Positions 1 through 11,102 of a stretch of DNA of 64,000 nucleotides are shown here, in pieces (position 1 is the first letter of the stretch; the number at the start of each line of letters is the position of its first letter). The position numbers and the translations under genes were made by a program. The DNA comes from Ryuthela nishihirai (taxonomy: Eukaryota; Arthropoda; Arachnida; Araneae; Heptathelidae), in contig JAWZYU010000028.1 in the NCBI GenBank assembly GCA_038380435.1, positions 41,599,095-41,663,094 on the forward strand, in the 5' to 3' direction. The notes under the pieces are model-generated. The model was not told where the DNA came from and made no database searches. It was given only the letters and a program-made list of their open reading frames with translations.

Positions 1-380
1 AGTTTCAATATTTAACAACAGTAATGCCTAACGTTTAGAATTTAACTCAGAAGTTAATTTTAATTTCAATAAGAAGTATTATTTCATACCGTTTAATACC
101 AAAGATGCCTATTTAAAAAGTTAAGGTAAATAATTTTTCGATACTTTTAAATTTTCCTAAGATTTGCATTGTTGCTGTTAGATATAACACTGTTAGATAC
201 ACTACAGATATGTAGTCCATAACACTTTAAGTACAAATTGAACATTATTGACAACAGAGATTTAGATAGATTGGATTAAGACCTTTAATTTATCTTCCGT
301 TATATTTTTTCATAAAACGCGTAGTTTAGAAGTTATAGAGCTTCGAAGTTAGCTTCCACTTATATAACATGGAGGATTTT
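1..380 (-). repeat. Diverged partial copy of the long-TIR (CACTG) element
   Basis: AT-rich sequence that aligns by eye with the element at 15602-16590, in reverse orientation over its middle part (shared blocks such as CAGAAGTTAATT and GAAGTTATAGAGCTT). It is cut off by the window start on the left and by a SINE-A on the right, and no terminal CACTG is visible. The homology is clear in blocks but diverged. Confidence 0.5.
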
Positions 381-769
381 TGGGTTGGGTTGTTTCACCT
401 CTGAGCGGCACTTTTTTGCACACCATGGGCTAAATGGCCAGGTCACATGGACCCCGAAGACTCAGAGAAGGTTGGGGGAGGGGACCCACTGGAACAGCTA
501 TTGGGAGACAGATGGTAGCCTCCCGTGAAAGCCATCTATTGTGTTCTTTAACGTGCACAGAGTATGGCTCTCCCGAACACGGGGCCACGGCTTAACGTCC
601 CATCCGAAGGACGGCGGCCTATTCCAAGCCATCGGTGTCCCCTACTGACCGTGGGCAGGGCGGGGAATTTTGCGGAGATAAATCTCAACGCTGACCCAGC
701 TGGGACTCGAACCTGGGAACTACAGATTACGGGCCTGGAGCGCTACCGACTGAGCCACCCCCGCCCCCC
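381..769 (-). mobile_element. SINE-A, full length
   Basis: Tail (GGGTTGGGTTG read on +) at the left. The body and the complement of the tRNA-like head, with B and A boxes, run to about 769. It interrupts the long-TIR relic to its left. The family is short, non-coding and presumably transcribed by RNA polymerase III from the head promoter. Confidence 0.9.
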
Positions 770-814
770 ATACGATGAACAAAACGGCCAGTTACCAATA
801 CCCAAAGGCTTGTA

Positions 815-1420
815 GAAGACTGAGGGAAAGAAACCCACTGCTCAGCTGTTAGCAGACAGATGATTAGATCCTATCGTCAAGGCCATCCACCGTGTTCTTC
901 ACTGAGCACAGAGCAGCCTTTTCTGCACGTGGGGGGCGGGGGTGGCTCAGTCGGTAGCGCGCCAGGCTCGTAATCTGTAGTTCCCAGGTTCGAGTCCCAG
1001 CTGGGTCAGCGTTGAGATTTATCTCCGAAAAATTCCCCGCCCTGCCCACGGTCAGTAGGGGACACCGATGGACTTGGAAAGGCCGCCGTCCGTCGGATGG
1101 GACGTTAAGCCGTGGACCCGTGTGTGGGAGAGCCATGCCATGTGCACGTTAAAGAACACGCTGGATGGCCCTGACGGGAGGCTACGATCTGTCTTCCAAC
1201 AGCTGTTCCAGTGGGTCCCCTCCCCCAACTTTCTCTGAGCCTTCGGGGTCCATGTGACCTGGCCATTTAGCCCATGGTGTGCAAAAAAGTGCCGCTCAGA
1301 GGTAAAATAACCCAACCCAACCTGCACGTGGACCACGGATCAGATCATCCTCAGAGCTGAGAGTCTGAGATATCTCATCCGACGGTCAGCGGCATTCGAA
1401 GGCCATCGGTGTCCCCTTTC
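815..1420 (-). mobile_element. Old SINE-A split by a younger SINE-A
   Basis: Diverged body sequence at 815-922 (CAGCTGTTAGCAGACAGATG, AAGGCCATCCACCGTGTTC) continues at 1332-1420 (GCCATCGGTGTCCC). The gap is filled exactly by the younger SINE-A at 933-1321, so this copy is the older of the two. Confidence 0.75.
933..1321 (+). mobile_element. SINE-A, full length, 10-bp TSD
   Basis: tRNA-like head with A box TGGCTCAGTCGG and B box GGTTCGAGTCC, body, and AACCCAACC tail. The target duplication CTGCACGTGG occurs at 923-932 and 1322-1331, which fixes both ends and shows insertion into the older minus-strand SINE-A. Confidence 0.93.
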
Positions 1421-1529
1421 ACACTGAGTGTCCTTTCTATAAATAAAAAATAAATAAATACCCCCTCAAGCAGCTACTTGCAACAGAGGTCTGACAGGAG
1501 CCTGTTAGTTTATATGCCACAGTAGAGGA

Positions 1530-1737
1530 CCCATGATCGCGGGTAGCACGCTTGGCTACTGATCTAAGGGACCTGGATTCGAGTCCCGGGTAAGGCATGG
1601 TTGTTCGTGTTGTTTTTCTGCTGAGGTCCTTCCATCCTCTCAGACTTTCTACTGTGGCATATAAACTGACAGGCTCTTGTCAGACCTCTGTGGCGAACAG
1701 CTGCTTGAGGGGGTATTTATTATTATTTTTTATTTAG
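1530..1737 (+). mobile_element. SINE-B, full length
   Basis: tRNA-like head (GTAGCACGCTTGGCTACTGA, then GGATTCGAGTCCCGGG as B box), body ending CTGCTTGAGGGGGTATTTAT, and a T/A-rich tail. It is inserted head-on into the opposite-strand SINE-B, so its body forms a long inverted repeat with 1436-1529. Confidence 0.85.
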
Positions 1738-1827
1738 AAGTCTGTGAGGATGGCAGGACCTCAGCAGAGAAACGACACATACATCCATGCCTTACCCGGG
1801 GCTCGAATCCAGATCCCTTAGATCAGT

Positions 1828-2128
1828 TGGGTTGTTGGGTTGTTTTACCTCTGAGCGGCACTTTTTTGCACACCATGTGCTAAATGGCCAGGTATCAAGG
1901 ACCCCGAAGTCTTAGAGAAGGTTGGGTGAGGAGACTCAACGGAACAGCTGTTGGGAGACAGATGGTAGCCTCCCGTCAAGGCCATCCAGCGTGTTCTTTA
2001 ACGTGCACGGGATATGGCTCTCCCGCACACGGGCCACGGCTTAACGTCCCATCCGACGGACGGCGGCCTTTCAAAGCCCATCGGTGTCCCTTACTGACCG
2101 TGGGCAGGGCGGGGAATTTTTGCGGAGA
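1828..2128 (-). mobile_element. SINE-A, 5'-truncated, 13-bp TSD
   Basis: Tail and body are present but the tRNA-like head is missing; the copy stops at the GGAATTTTTGCGGAGA region. The exact duplication CCCTTAGATCAGT on both sides shows a single insertion. Loss of the 5' end with an intact 3' end is typical of target-primed reverse transcription. Confidence 0.92.
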
Positions 2129-2194
2129 CCCTTAGATCAGTGGCCAAGCACTTGGCCATGGTCCTTTCTACTTGAGCGTAAATAAATCTCAACC

Positions 2195-2861
2195 CAAGGT
2201 TTTTAGATTACCTCTGAGGGGCACTTTTTTACACGTAATGGACTAAATGGCTATGTCATAAGGACCCCGAGGGCTCAGAGAAGGTTGAGAGGAAAAGACC
2301 TAACGGACAACTTTTAGGAGACAGATGGTAGCCTCCCGCTAAGTCCATGCAGGGTTGGGTTGTTTTACCTCTGAGCGGCACTTTTTTGCACACCATGGGC
2401 TAAATGGCCAGGTCACATGGACCCCGAAGGCTCAGAGAAGGTTGGGGGAGGGGACCCACTGGAACAGCTGTTGGGAGACAGATGGGTAGCCTCCCGTCAA
2501 GGCCATCCAGCGTGTTTTTTAACGTGCACAGGCTATGGCTCTCCCGCACACGGGGCCACGGCTTAACGTCCCATCCGACGGACGGCGGCCTTTCCAAGCC
2601 CATCGGTGTCCCCTACTGACCGTGGGCAGGGCGGGAATCCTGCGGAGATAAATCTCAACGATGACCCAGCTGGGACTCGAACCTGGGAACTACAGATTAC
2701 GAGCCTGGCGCGCTACCGACTGAGCCACCCCCGCCCCAAGTCCATGTAGAGTGTTTTTTAACTTGCACTGGGTATGATTGTCCCTCACACAGGGCCATTC
2801 GTAGACAAGACGGACAGAGACCTTTCAAACACCATCGGTGTCCCGGCATTCTACCAACCGA
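2195..2861 (-). mobile_element. Old SINE-A split by a younger copy
   Basis: Diverged SINE-A at 2195-2351 (GATTACCTCTGAGGGGCACT onward) resumes at 2750-2861. The split is at a young SINE-A with a 12-bp near-perfect target duplication. Confidence 0.8.
2353..2737 (-). mobile_element. SINE-A, full length, 12-bp TSD
   Basis: Complete copy from GGTTGGGTTG tail to the CCCCCGCCCC head end. The duplication AAGTCCATGYAG lies at 2341-2352 and 2738-2749 with one mismatch. Confidence 0.92.
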
Positions 2862-3389
2862 TCACTATAAAAGAATTTTGGAGGCGCCATTCTTAAAGAG
2901 GCACCAATACGAAAAGAAATGTAGAACTTTATGAGAAGTTCGAATCGTGATCGGTTTCAATAAAAAGTGCGAAAACGAAATGTTTTCAAAGAGCCTCTCT
3001 CTATATTTTGCCCCTGTTTGTAGTATGAATTGTCAAAAAGATATACGATGGAAAAAAAATCGAGCAATAAAATTTCCTTTAGCAGTGTCTCCAGAGAATA
3101 TTTGAATGAATCGCATCGCGTGGGATGGAGCCTCAAGAGATTTCTTGAAGAGTCCGATAGTTTTTCTTTTGACATTTATTTGCGCAAACGATCCACTTGA
3201 GGCAAAGGGGGTCTAGAGTCAGGAAACTGCGATTTCGATCGATTTACTACGTCATAATAAGACGCAATGTCAAAATATATTTCTGAAAAGAGAAAATCGA
3301 ATTATTATATGCGCCTCGAAATTATGGATTTGTGTTCGCATCTCAATATTTAAGACAGCATTAGATTGTTTTAATTGTGAGCCGAGCTT
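2862..3389. other. AT-rich spacer, nothing recognised
   Basis: No repeat family of this window, no convincing reading frame and no RNA gene seen. Confidence 0.5.
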
Positions 3390-3800
3390 ATTTTTGCAGA
3401 AACTGGGCTAATTGGACCAGGTCACAAGGACCCCAAGGAAAGAGAAGGTTTGACAAGGGGATTCACTGGCCAGCTGTTATGGAAGCCACAAGTTAAGGCC
3501 ATTCAGCGTCTTTAGGGTGTATAGGATATAATAAAATAAATACCCCCTCATGCAGCTGCTTGCCACAGAGGTCTGACAGGAGCCTGTCAGTTTATATGCC
3601 ACAGTGGAAAATCTGAGAGGATGGCAGGACCTCAGCAGAAAACAACACGAACATCCATGCCTTACCCGGGGCTCGAACACAGGTCCCGTAGATCAGTAGC
3701 CAAGCACGCTAACCACTCGGCCACGGGACGGCTATGCCTCTCCTGAACTCGGGACCAAGGTCTAACGTCCCATCCGAAGGATGGTGATCCTTCCAAGCCT
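3390..3800 (-). mobile_element. Old SINE-A split by SINE-B
   Basis: Diverged SINE-A at 3390-3517 (ACCAGGTCACAAGGACCCC) resumes at 3731-3800 (CTAACGTCCCATCCGAAGGA). The gap is a minus-strand SINE-B, so here SINE-B is younger than its SINE-A target. Confidence 0.75.
3518..3730 (-). mobile_element. SINE-B, full length
   Basis: TAAATACCCCCTCATGCAGC tail/body junction on the left, complement of the B box (CCGGGGCTCGAACACAGG), and head ending ACTCGGCCACGGGACGG. It is inserted in an old SINE-A near its GGTATGG motif. Confidence 0.88.
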
Positions 3801-4327
3801 GGATGGAAATTATCCTAAAACATTCTGAAAATTATTCTACCCCCCCCCCCCCCCCCACCATCCAGCCCTCTTCCTCACCGAAGGCAGGGTGCGGTGAGAT
3901 GATCCTCAATGCTAAAGATTATGATCCTCGCGCACTACTCACTGTGCCTATCCCCCCCCACCAGCCCTAACTTCGAAGGAAGGCGCAACCCAATTTAATA
4001 CTCAAGCTCTCGTGTTTAACATAACAAAAACAATATAAAACTAGAAGAACAATATATTTCCTGTGGCGAATGCAGAACGCTTGTTTTCAAAGAGAATGAA
4101 GTTATTCATTTTGCGTTTTAGCACCCTCTAACGGTAGAAATTAAAACTACTGGCAGATTCAAAGAATACTAATCCTAATTTTTTCAATCTGATTTTCTTA
4201 AATTTCTAATCTAATCCTAATCAAAATTTAATACCAATAAGAAATTTTCATTTTAATCCCAGATGTATAGGTTTGAAATTTCGTGTTGAGAAATCCAATA
4301 AAGCCATCTTCCATAAAAAAAAAATTC
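3801..4327. other. Spacer with a 17-C run and a family C fragment
   Basis: A homopolymer C run at about 3841-3857 follows decayed SINE-like sequence. At about 4075-4160 the motif GCACCCTCTAACGG with flanking TTTTCAAAGAGAA matches the core of dispersed family C (see 11103-11415). The rest is AT-rich and unrecognised. Confidence 0.5.
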
Positions 4328-4456
4328 CCAACAGCTGTAGAAGAAGCCATCCAGAGGCCCCAAATCTTCTCTGCGCATTTGGGTTCCTTGTGACCTGGTC
4401 ATTTAGCCCATTGTGTGCAAAAAAGTGCCGCTCAGAGGTGAAACAACCCAACCCAA
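4328..4456 (+). mobile_element. SINE-A, 5'-truncated relic
   Basis: Only the 3' third is present (GACCTGGTCATTTAGCCCAT to the ACAACCCAACCCA tail), diverged from young copies. Confidence 0.8.
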
Positions 4457-4494
4457 TTTATGCACTAGGTATTAAATAAATAATAAATAATTCT

Positions 4495-4602
4495 TCGTAG
4501 GTCACGCCATTCTCATAGAGTTTCTGCTGTGGCGTATAAACTGACAGGCTCCTGTCAGACCTCTGTGGCCAAGCAGTTGCTTAATGGAATATTATTTATT
4601 TA
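4495..4602 (+). mobile_element. SINE-B, 5'-truncated
   Basis: Body from TCTGCTGTGGCGTATAAACT to a degenerate TATTTATTTA tail; the tRNA-like head is missing. Confidence 0.75.
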
Positions 4603-4665
4603 GCAATTACCTAATTAAAAAAAAAATTTTTCTTTATTTCTACAAACAAAAAAAATATATATATA

Positions 4666-5057
4666 GGGCGGGGGTGGCTCAGCCGGTAGCGCGCCAGGCT
4701 CGTAATCTGTAGTTCCCAGGTTCGAGTCCCAACTGGGTCAGGGTTGAGATTTATCTCCGCAAAATTCCCCGCCCTGCCCACTGACAGTAGGGGACACCGA
4801 TGGGCTTAGAAAGGCCGTCGTCCGTCGGATGGGACATTAAGCCGTGGCCCCGTGTGTGGGAGAGCCATACCTTGTGCACGTTAAAGAACACGCTGGATGG
4901 CCTTGACGGGAGGCTACCATCTGTCTCCCAACAGCTGTTCCAGTGGGTCCCCTCCCCCAACCTTCTCTGAGCCTTCGGGGTCCATGTGACCTGGCCATTT
5001 AGCCCATGGTGTGCAAAAAATTGCCGCTCAGAGGTAAAACAACCCAACCCAACCCAG
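4666..5057 (+). mobile_element. SINE-A, full length
   Basis: Head GGGCGGGGGTGGCTCAG to a tail of three AACCC units, inserted next to an AT-rich run. The target duplication is not clear in the low-complexity flank. Confidence 0.9.
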
Positions 5058-5515
5058 CAAAAATAGATATCTACAAACGAACGACGTAGTGAAAACAACA
5101 GCTAGGTTCCAAAAACTAAATGAAAAAAAAATATCCAGTGTTACCTGATTCAACAACACTCTGAAAGCGAAAGAGAATTATAACTTATGTCGTGACTGAA
5201 ATGTAATTGGATTACTGATGGATATGAGCGAGAGTCTCGTGGTATAGGTGGCGTGTCATGTGATGGAAGACCTTTTCGCTCGCATACCTACGATGTGAAG
5301 CTGGAAGGCCACGTGCAGGTGACAACATGATGGATCGCAATTGGCAATGGACAAGGCGAAATGATTCAATGCGTATAAATGCAGACTGTTGTCCGAGTGT
5401 TTGGCAATAGCGAATTTACGAAGCTTTCCGAACCGTTTATTAGCGTGGAATTATAGAGCGACCAACCTTACTTATTTTCCTGAACGAGAAAAATTTTATG
5501 TGTAGAACTGAACTT
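5058..5515. other. Spacer, nothing recognised
   Basis: No coding or repeat signature recognised. An 11-13 G run at about 5519 marks the start of the adjacent old SINE-A head. Confidence 0.5.
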
Positions 5516-6205
5516 CTGGGGGGGGGGGGAAGTTCCAGTTTTCATGTCCCACCTGTCCTCGGTCCTAAACGGGACACCGATGGGCTTGGAAAGGCCGCCG
5601 TTCGTCGAATGAGACGTAAAGCCGTGGTTTTGTATGCGGGTTGGGTTGTTTTACCTCTGAGCGGCACTTTTTTGCATACCATGGGCTAAATGGCCAGGTC
5701 ACATGGACCCCGAAGGCTCAGAGAAGGTTGGGGCAGGGACCCACTGGAAGAGCTGTTGGGAGACAGATGATAGCCTCCCGTCAAGGCCATCCAGCGTGTT
5801 CTTTAAAGTGCACAGGGTATGGCTCTCCCGCACAAGGGGCCACGGCTTAACGTCCCATCCGACGGACGGTGGCCTTTCAAAACCCATCGGTGTCCCCTAC
5901 TGACCGTGGGCAGGGAATTTTGGGGAGATAAATCTCAACACTGATCCATCTGGGACTCGAACCTGGGAACTACAGATTACGAACCTGGCGCGCTACAGAC
6001 TGAGCACCCCCGCCCGTTCCTATGCGGGAGAGCCATACGTTGGGCACATTACAGAACACACTGGAAGGCCTTGACGGGAGGTTATCATATGTTTTTTAAC
6101 AACTGTCTAGCGGATCCCTTCCCCTAGATTTATCTTACACCATCGGGTCCTTGTGACCTGTCCATTTAACCCATTGTGTGCAAAAAATATTCTACTCAGA
6201 AGTAA
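5516..6205 (+). mobile_element. Old SINE-A split by an opposite-strand SINE-A
   Basis: Head relic and body at 5516-5640 resume at 6016-6205. The interrupting copy is flanked by TATGCGGG (5633-5640 and 6021-6028). Confidence 0.75.
5641..6015 (-). mobile_element. SINE-A, full length, about 8-bp TSD
   Basis: Tail TTGGGTTG at the left to head complement CACCCCCGCCC at the right, with small deletions near the head. The TSD TATGCGGG places it in an older plus-strand SINE-A. Confidence 0.88.
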
Positions 6206-6330
6206 GTAGACAACAAATACGAGAGAAATCTTATCTTCAGATTTATAAAAAATGATGTTTCTAATTGATTAAAAAAACAAGTTCCACATTCTGATAATGC
6301 TTTAACTGAACTGACATTCTTATCTAAATG

Positions 6331-6884
6331 AGGCGAGGGTAGCGCGCCAGGCTCGTAATCTGTAGTTCCCAGGTTCGAGTCCCAGCTGAGTCAGCGATCA
6401 GATGTATCTCCTCTAATACCCCACTCTATTCTCGGTCAGAAAGGGTAAATCGATGGTATTGGAAGGGCCACCGTCCGTCGGATGTGACTTTAAACCGTGG
6501 CCCCGTGTGCGGGAGAGCCATACCCCATGCACATTAAAGAACACGCTGGATGGCCTTGACGGGAGGCTACCATCTGTCTCCCAACAGCTGTTCCAGTGAG
6601 TCCATTCCCTCAACCTTCTCTGAGCCTTCGGGGTCCTTGTGACCTTGCCATTTAATCCATGGTGTGCAACCTTGTGCGGGAGAGCCATACCCTGTGCACG
6701 ATAAAGAACACGCTGGATGGCCTTGACGGGAGGCTATCATCTGTCTCCAAAAAGCTGTTCCAGTGGGTCTCCTCCCCCAACTTTCTCTGAGCCTTCGGGG
6801 TCCATGGAAACTACCGATTATGACCTGGCCATTTAGCCCATGGTGTGCAAAAAAGTACTGCTCAGAGCTAAAACAACCCAACCC
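6331..6884 (+). mobile_element. SINE-A tandem dimer
   Basis: The first unit (6331-6670) has a head with B box and a body but loses its tail at GTGTGCAACC. It joins directly a second, 5'-truncated unit (6671-6884) that starts at TGTGCGGGAGAGCC and ends with the normal tail. The second unit has a short insertion (AAACTACCGATT) near 6807-6820. No clear TSD was found. Confidence 0.8.
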
Positions 6885-6897
6885 AGTTTTATATTAC

Positions 6898-7086
6898 AAA
6901 GCCATCCAGCGTGTTCTTTAACGTGCACAGGTTATGTCTCTCCCGCGCATGTAGCCACGGCTGAACATCCCACTGACCGAGGGCAAACAGGAGAGTTTGG
7001 CGGGAATAAGTTTCAACGCTCGCCCGGGTGGGATCCGAACCTGGTAACTGCAGATTACGAGGCTGGTGCACTATTGACCGAGCCAC
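6898..7086 (-). mobile_element. Old SINE-A relic
   Basis: Diverged body and head: GCCATCCAGCGTGTTCTTTA, then GGGATCCGAACC in place of the B box complement, ending near GACCGAGCCACT. Confidence 0.75.
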
Positions 7087-7342
7087 TAAATTTACGAGAC
7101 TGTTAAATTCGAAGGCAAAAATTGAAGAATTTTGACAGCTGTTACTGCTGACTTTATTATCGAATGGCACTGGTGGTGGCTTGTGAGCTCAGAATATTGA
7201 AATAAACCAAACAATTTCTGCAAAACAAATAAACCAAAAAAAAAAAATTTTAAATATGGAAGATAAGGTATTAATATTTTTCTCTGGTAAACAATTGAAA
7301 AAGTCACTAACAAAAAGTTAAGTGTCCAATCATTTTAAAATA

Positions 7343-7863
7343 CAGTCGCTCAAAAAAGTATCCGAACACCATGGTTAATCACAGAATTCAGAATAAATAT
7401 CTGGCACCGATTTTTTTAGAAATTAGTGATCTGGCAATCTTCGTGTCACGTGATTACAGAATTCAGGAAAAATATCTGGAGCGTGTACAGCAACTGTACA
7501 CCCTCCAGTTACCGTTCACAGCAAACTGGAGCGTGTGCAGTTATTGCTGCACACGCTCCAGTTTGCTGTGAACGGTAATTGCACACGCTCAATATTTCCG
7601 TGAGTGAGCCCACAGGATCTAGTATCAAAATAATATGACCACCTACAGTCGCTCAAAAAAGTATCCGAACACTATGGTTGATTACCGAATTCAGAAAAAA
7701 TATCTGGCAACGATTTTTTTTAGAAATTAGTCATCTGACAACCTTCGTGTCACGTGACACGAAGGTTGCCAGTTTGCTAATTTCTAAAAAAAAAATCGTT
7801 GCCAGATATTTTTTCTGAATTCTGTGATCAACCATAGTGTTCGGATATTTTTTTGAGCGACTG
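7343..7863. mobile_element. Composite foldback MITE, Tc1/mariner-like ends
   Basis: Starts CAGTCGCTCAAAAAAGTATC and ends with its complement (TTGAGCGACTG), flanked by TA on both sides. It contains two layers. A near-perfect palindrome at 7646-7863 folds at CGTGTCACGTGACACG. The left part, 7343-7645, holds further hairpins built on GGAGCGTGTGCAG and its complement. It has no coding capacity. TA target choice and these termini are features of Tc1/mariner elements, so it was presumably moved by a Tc1-like transposase supplied elsewhere. Confidence 0.85.
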
Positions 7864-7865
7864 TA

Positions 7866-8639
7866 CATTCTCTGCTTCTCTGTACCAATTTTTATCGTGA
7901 TGTATTTTATCAGTTCCGGATCTAAAAAAATAGGGGGGGGGGGGAGAGAGGGGAGGGAAAGAGACTGGATTTCCATTGCAGTGTAACATTTTCACCATCG
8001 TTTCAGAAGTTTTTAAAGAATTTCTTGAAAAAAGCGTGAATTATGCACAAATTTAATAATTTTTTTTGCCTCCATATCTAGTATTCCCAAAAGGTAGATG
8101 GGCCATGGCACACGTCCCCCCCCCCGCATCCTAGATCCGGCCTGGATGAGGGTTAAACTACTGTATAAAACAAAAAATTACAAACACATAAGTTCTAATT
8201 CAGTTTCTGTTTTCTGATATTCAAAGAGAAAATAAAATCCTTTCATTTATTAAAAAAATACAGTAAAACAATTTCTTTAATGTCAGTTGTAGGCACGTAT
8301 TAAATTTTAACATTATAGTGTTGTGCTTTCAGTTTAATATGGTTCAACTGAAAATTTTGAACAGGAAAGAACTTGGAACCAATTACACTCTGTTCCCGAT
8401 TTACATGTTTCGTTCTTCAAAAAATTCGTGCAAAGTGAAATCGTGTTAGATACGAATTTCTGAACAGAAATAATGTAAATAGGAAGATGGAGCTTTTGTT
8501 ACAGAATCCTTCATGATATATTGTTTAATTTTATTCCTTTTCATGACTATACTTTTGAATAATACTGTGCTTATTTATGTTTAACACCTAACTCATTTCT
8601 ACAAAGAGAGAGACAATAGATAAAGAAAGAGATACTGTA
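7866..8639. other. Spacer, AT-rich with G and C runs
   Basis: Contains G-rich (about 7933-7960) and C-rich (about 8116-8126) tracts near GGATCTA and TAGATCCGGCC motifs. The latter recur at 51511-51560, suggesting an unclassified repeat. No gene seen. Confidence 0.4.
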
Positions 8640-8845
8640 TAAAATATTATGAATCGCACTTTCGAAATCTTTCGAAAACTATAAATGCACCCTCTAACGG
8701 TGAAAAACTTTGTAAATTCCAAAATTTCAAGCGAATATTGCAACGATGTATGAATGATAGATATATGAAATTTTAATAGTAGAATATGAACGTCATGAAG
8801 TTTTGATTGGAAACAAATGACTTATTTGAAACAAAAAACCTCCGC
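8640..8845 (+). repeat. Dispersed family C copy
   Basis: GCACCCTCTAACGGTGAAAA core followed by the family's ATATTGCAACGATG and GAACGTCATGAAGTTTTGAT segments, in the same order as at 18180-18425 and in the complement of 11103-11415. Confidence 0.6.
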
Positions 8846-8884
8846 ATGAAGTTTTTATTTCAATACTTGTTACGTAGAGGTGGA

Positions 8885-10707
8885 TGTCGAGTGATGGAGA
8901 TTGAAAATGAAAATTTGATTGTTGTCGACAGATGGAGATTGAAAATGAAAACTTTATTGTTGTCGAGCGATAATGATTAAAAATGAAAACTTTATTGTTG
9001 TCGAGTAATAAAGATTAAAAATGAAAAATTGATTGTTGTCGAGTGATGGAGATTAAAAATGAAAAATTGATTGTTGTCGAGTGATGGATATTAAAAATGA
9101 AATATTGTTTGTTGTCGAGTAATAAATATTAAAAATGAAAAATTGATTGTTGTTGAGTAATAAAGATTAAAGATGAAAAATTGATTGCTGTCGAGCGATA
9201 AAGATTAAAAATGAAAAAGTGATTGTTGTCGAGTGATAAAGATTAAAAATGAAAAATTGATTGCTGTCGAGTGATAAAGATTAAAAATTAAAAAGTGATT
9301 ATTGTCGAGTGATAATGATTAAAAATGAAAAATTGATTGCTGTCGAGTGATAAAGATTAAAAATGAAAAAGTGATTGTTGTCGAGCGATAAAGATTAAAA
9401 ATGAAAAAGTGATTGTTGTCGAGCGATAAAGATTAAAAATGAAAAAGTGACTGCTGTCGAGCGATAAAGATTAAAAATGAAAAAGTGATTGTTGTCGAGT
9501 GATAAAGATTAAAAATGAAAAAGTGACTGCTGTCGAGCGATAAAGATTAAAAATGAAAAAGTGATTGTTGTCGAGTGATAAAGATTAAAAATGAAAAATT
9601 GATTGCTGTCGAGTGATAAAGATTAAAAATGAAAAAGTGATTATTGTCGAGTGATAATGATTAAAAATGAAATATTCATTGCTGTCGAGTGATAAAGATT
9701 AAAAATGAAAAAGTGACTGCTGTCGAGCGATAAAGATTAAAAATGAAAAAGTGATTGTTGTCGAGCGATAAAGATTAAAAATGAAAAAGTGACTGCTGTC
9801 GAGCGATAAAGATTAAAAATGAAAAAGTGATTGTTGTCGAGTGATAAAGATTAAAAATGAAAAATTGATTGCTGTCGAGTGATAAAGATTAAAAATGAAA
9901 AAGTGATTATTGTCGAGTGATAATGATTAAAAATGAAATATTCATTGCTGTCGAGTGATAAAGATTAAAAATGAAAAAGTGATTATTGTCGAGTGATAAT
10001 GATTAAAAATTTAAAATTGATTGCTGTCGAGTGATAAAGATTAAAAATGAAATATTGATTGCTGTCGAGTGATAAAGATTAAAAATGAAAAAGTTTGTTG
10101 TAGAGTGATAAAGATTAAAAATGAAAAATTGATTGCTGTCGAGTGATAAAGATTAAAAATGAAAAAGTGATTATTGTCGAGTGATAATGATTAAAAATGA
10201 AAAATTGATTGCTGTCGAGTGATAAAGATTAAAAATTAAAAAGTGATTATTGTCGAGCGATAACGATTAAAAATGAAAAAGTGATTGTTGTCGAGTGATA
10301 ATGATTAAAAATGAAAAATTGATTGCTGTCGAGTGATAAAGATTAAAAATGAAAAAGTGATTTTTGTCGAGTGATAATGATTAAAAATGAAAAATTGATT
10401 GTTGTCGAGTGATAAAGATTAAAAATGAAAAATTGATTGGTTGCGAGCGATGAAGATTAAAAATGAAAAATTCATTGTTCTCGAGTGATTGAGATTAAAA
10501 ATGCAAAATTGATTGTTATCGAGTCAGGAAGATTAAGAATTGATTGTTGTCGAGTAGTGAAGTTTGTGAAAAATTCATTGTTCTCGAGTGATTGAGATTA
10601 AAAATGCAAAATTGATTGTTATCGAGTGAGGAAGATTAAAAATTGATTGTTGTCGAATAATGAAGTTTGTGAAAAATCCATTGTCCTCGAGTGATTGAGA
10701 TTAAAAA
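8885..10707. repeat. 38-bp minisatellite, about 48 units
   Basis: Head-to-tail units built on GTCGAGTGATAAAGATTAAA followed by AATGAAAAAGTGATTGCT. The edges are degenerate, with GGAGATTGAAAA variants on the left and longer variants with GAAGTTTGTG on the right. Unit variants (TTGTTG/TTGCTG, AAATTG/AAAGTG) recur in blocks, so local block duplications occurred. No reading frame. Confidence 0.93.
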
Positions 10708-11102
10708 AGAACTAAAAGGACGCAATATCGCTTCTGGAGCATATGAGAATCTCATTTTCAAAGAGAAGGAAGTTTTCCTTTACCTACTGTTTCATTCCTT
10801 AAAAGTTTCAATTTGAGCTAGCGAATGATGGGGAAAATGCAAATAGTATTTTATTAATAATTATACAACCTGAAAATATTCGTCTTTTAATTCTTAAATC
10901 TAAAAATTTGCATTTCCCACATCTCTCTCAGAAAAGTGGATAGATTATTGCTCTCAGTGGAATATCTGATAAAAACTATCATTAATTATAAACATACCAT
11001 TAATCATAATATTTTATCAATTCCTATCTAACCGTAAAAGAATTTTTCATTTATCTCAAAATAAATAAATAAATAAGTATCTGCCAAAACTAAAAGGTTA
11101 AC
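10708..11102. other. AT-rich spacer
   Basis: Contains ATCTCATTTTCAAAGAGAA at about 10754, a motif shared with family C; otherwise nothing recognised. Confidence 0.4.

Larger units (their letters stand above)
1436..2175 (-). mobile_element. SINE-B split by SINE-B and SINE-A insertions
   Basis: Minus-strand SINE-B in three pieces: tail and body 1436-1529, body and B box 1738-1827, head end 2129-2175. Between pieces one and two sits a plus-strand SINE-B. Between pieces two and three sits a 5'-truncated SINE-A flanked by the 13-bp duplication CCCTTAGATCAGT (1815-1827, 2129-2141). Reading across both insertions restores the order of a normal SINE-B. Confidence 0.85.

Noticed and set aside
5040..5057. 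Telomeric repeat (AACCC units)
   Set aside because: Only two to four units, always at the 3' end of a SINE-A.
8885..10707. CRISPR array
   Set aside because: There are no distinct spacers; the whole 38-bp unit repeats, and the context is eukaryotic. The same applies to the other three minisatellites.
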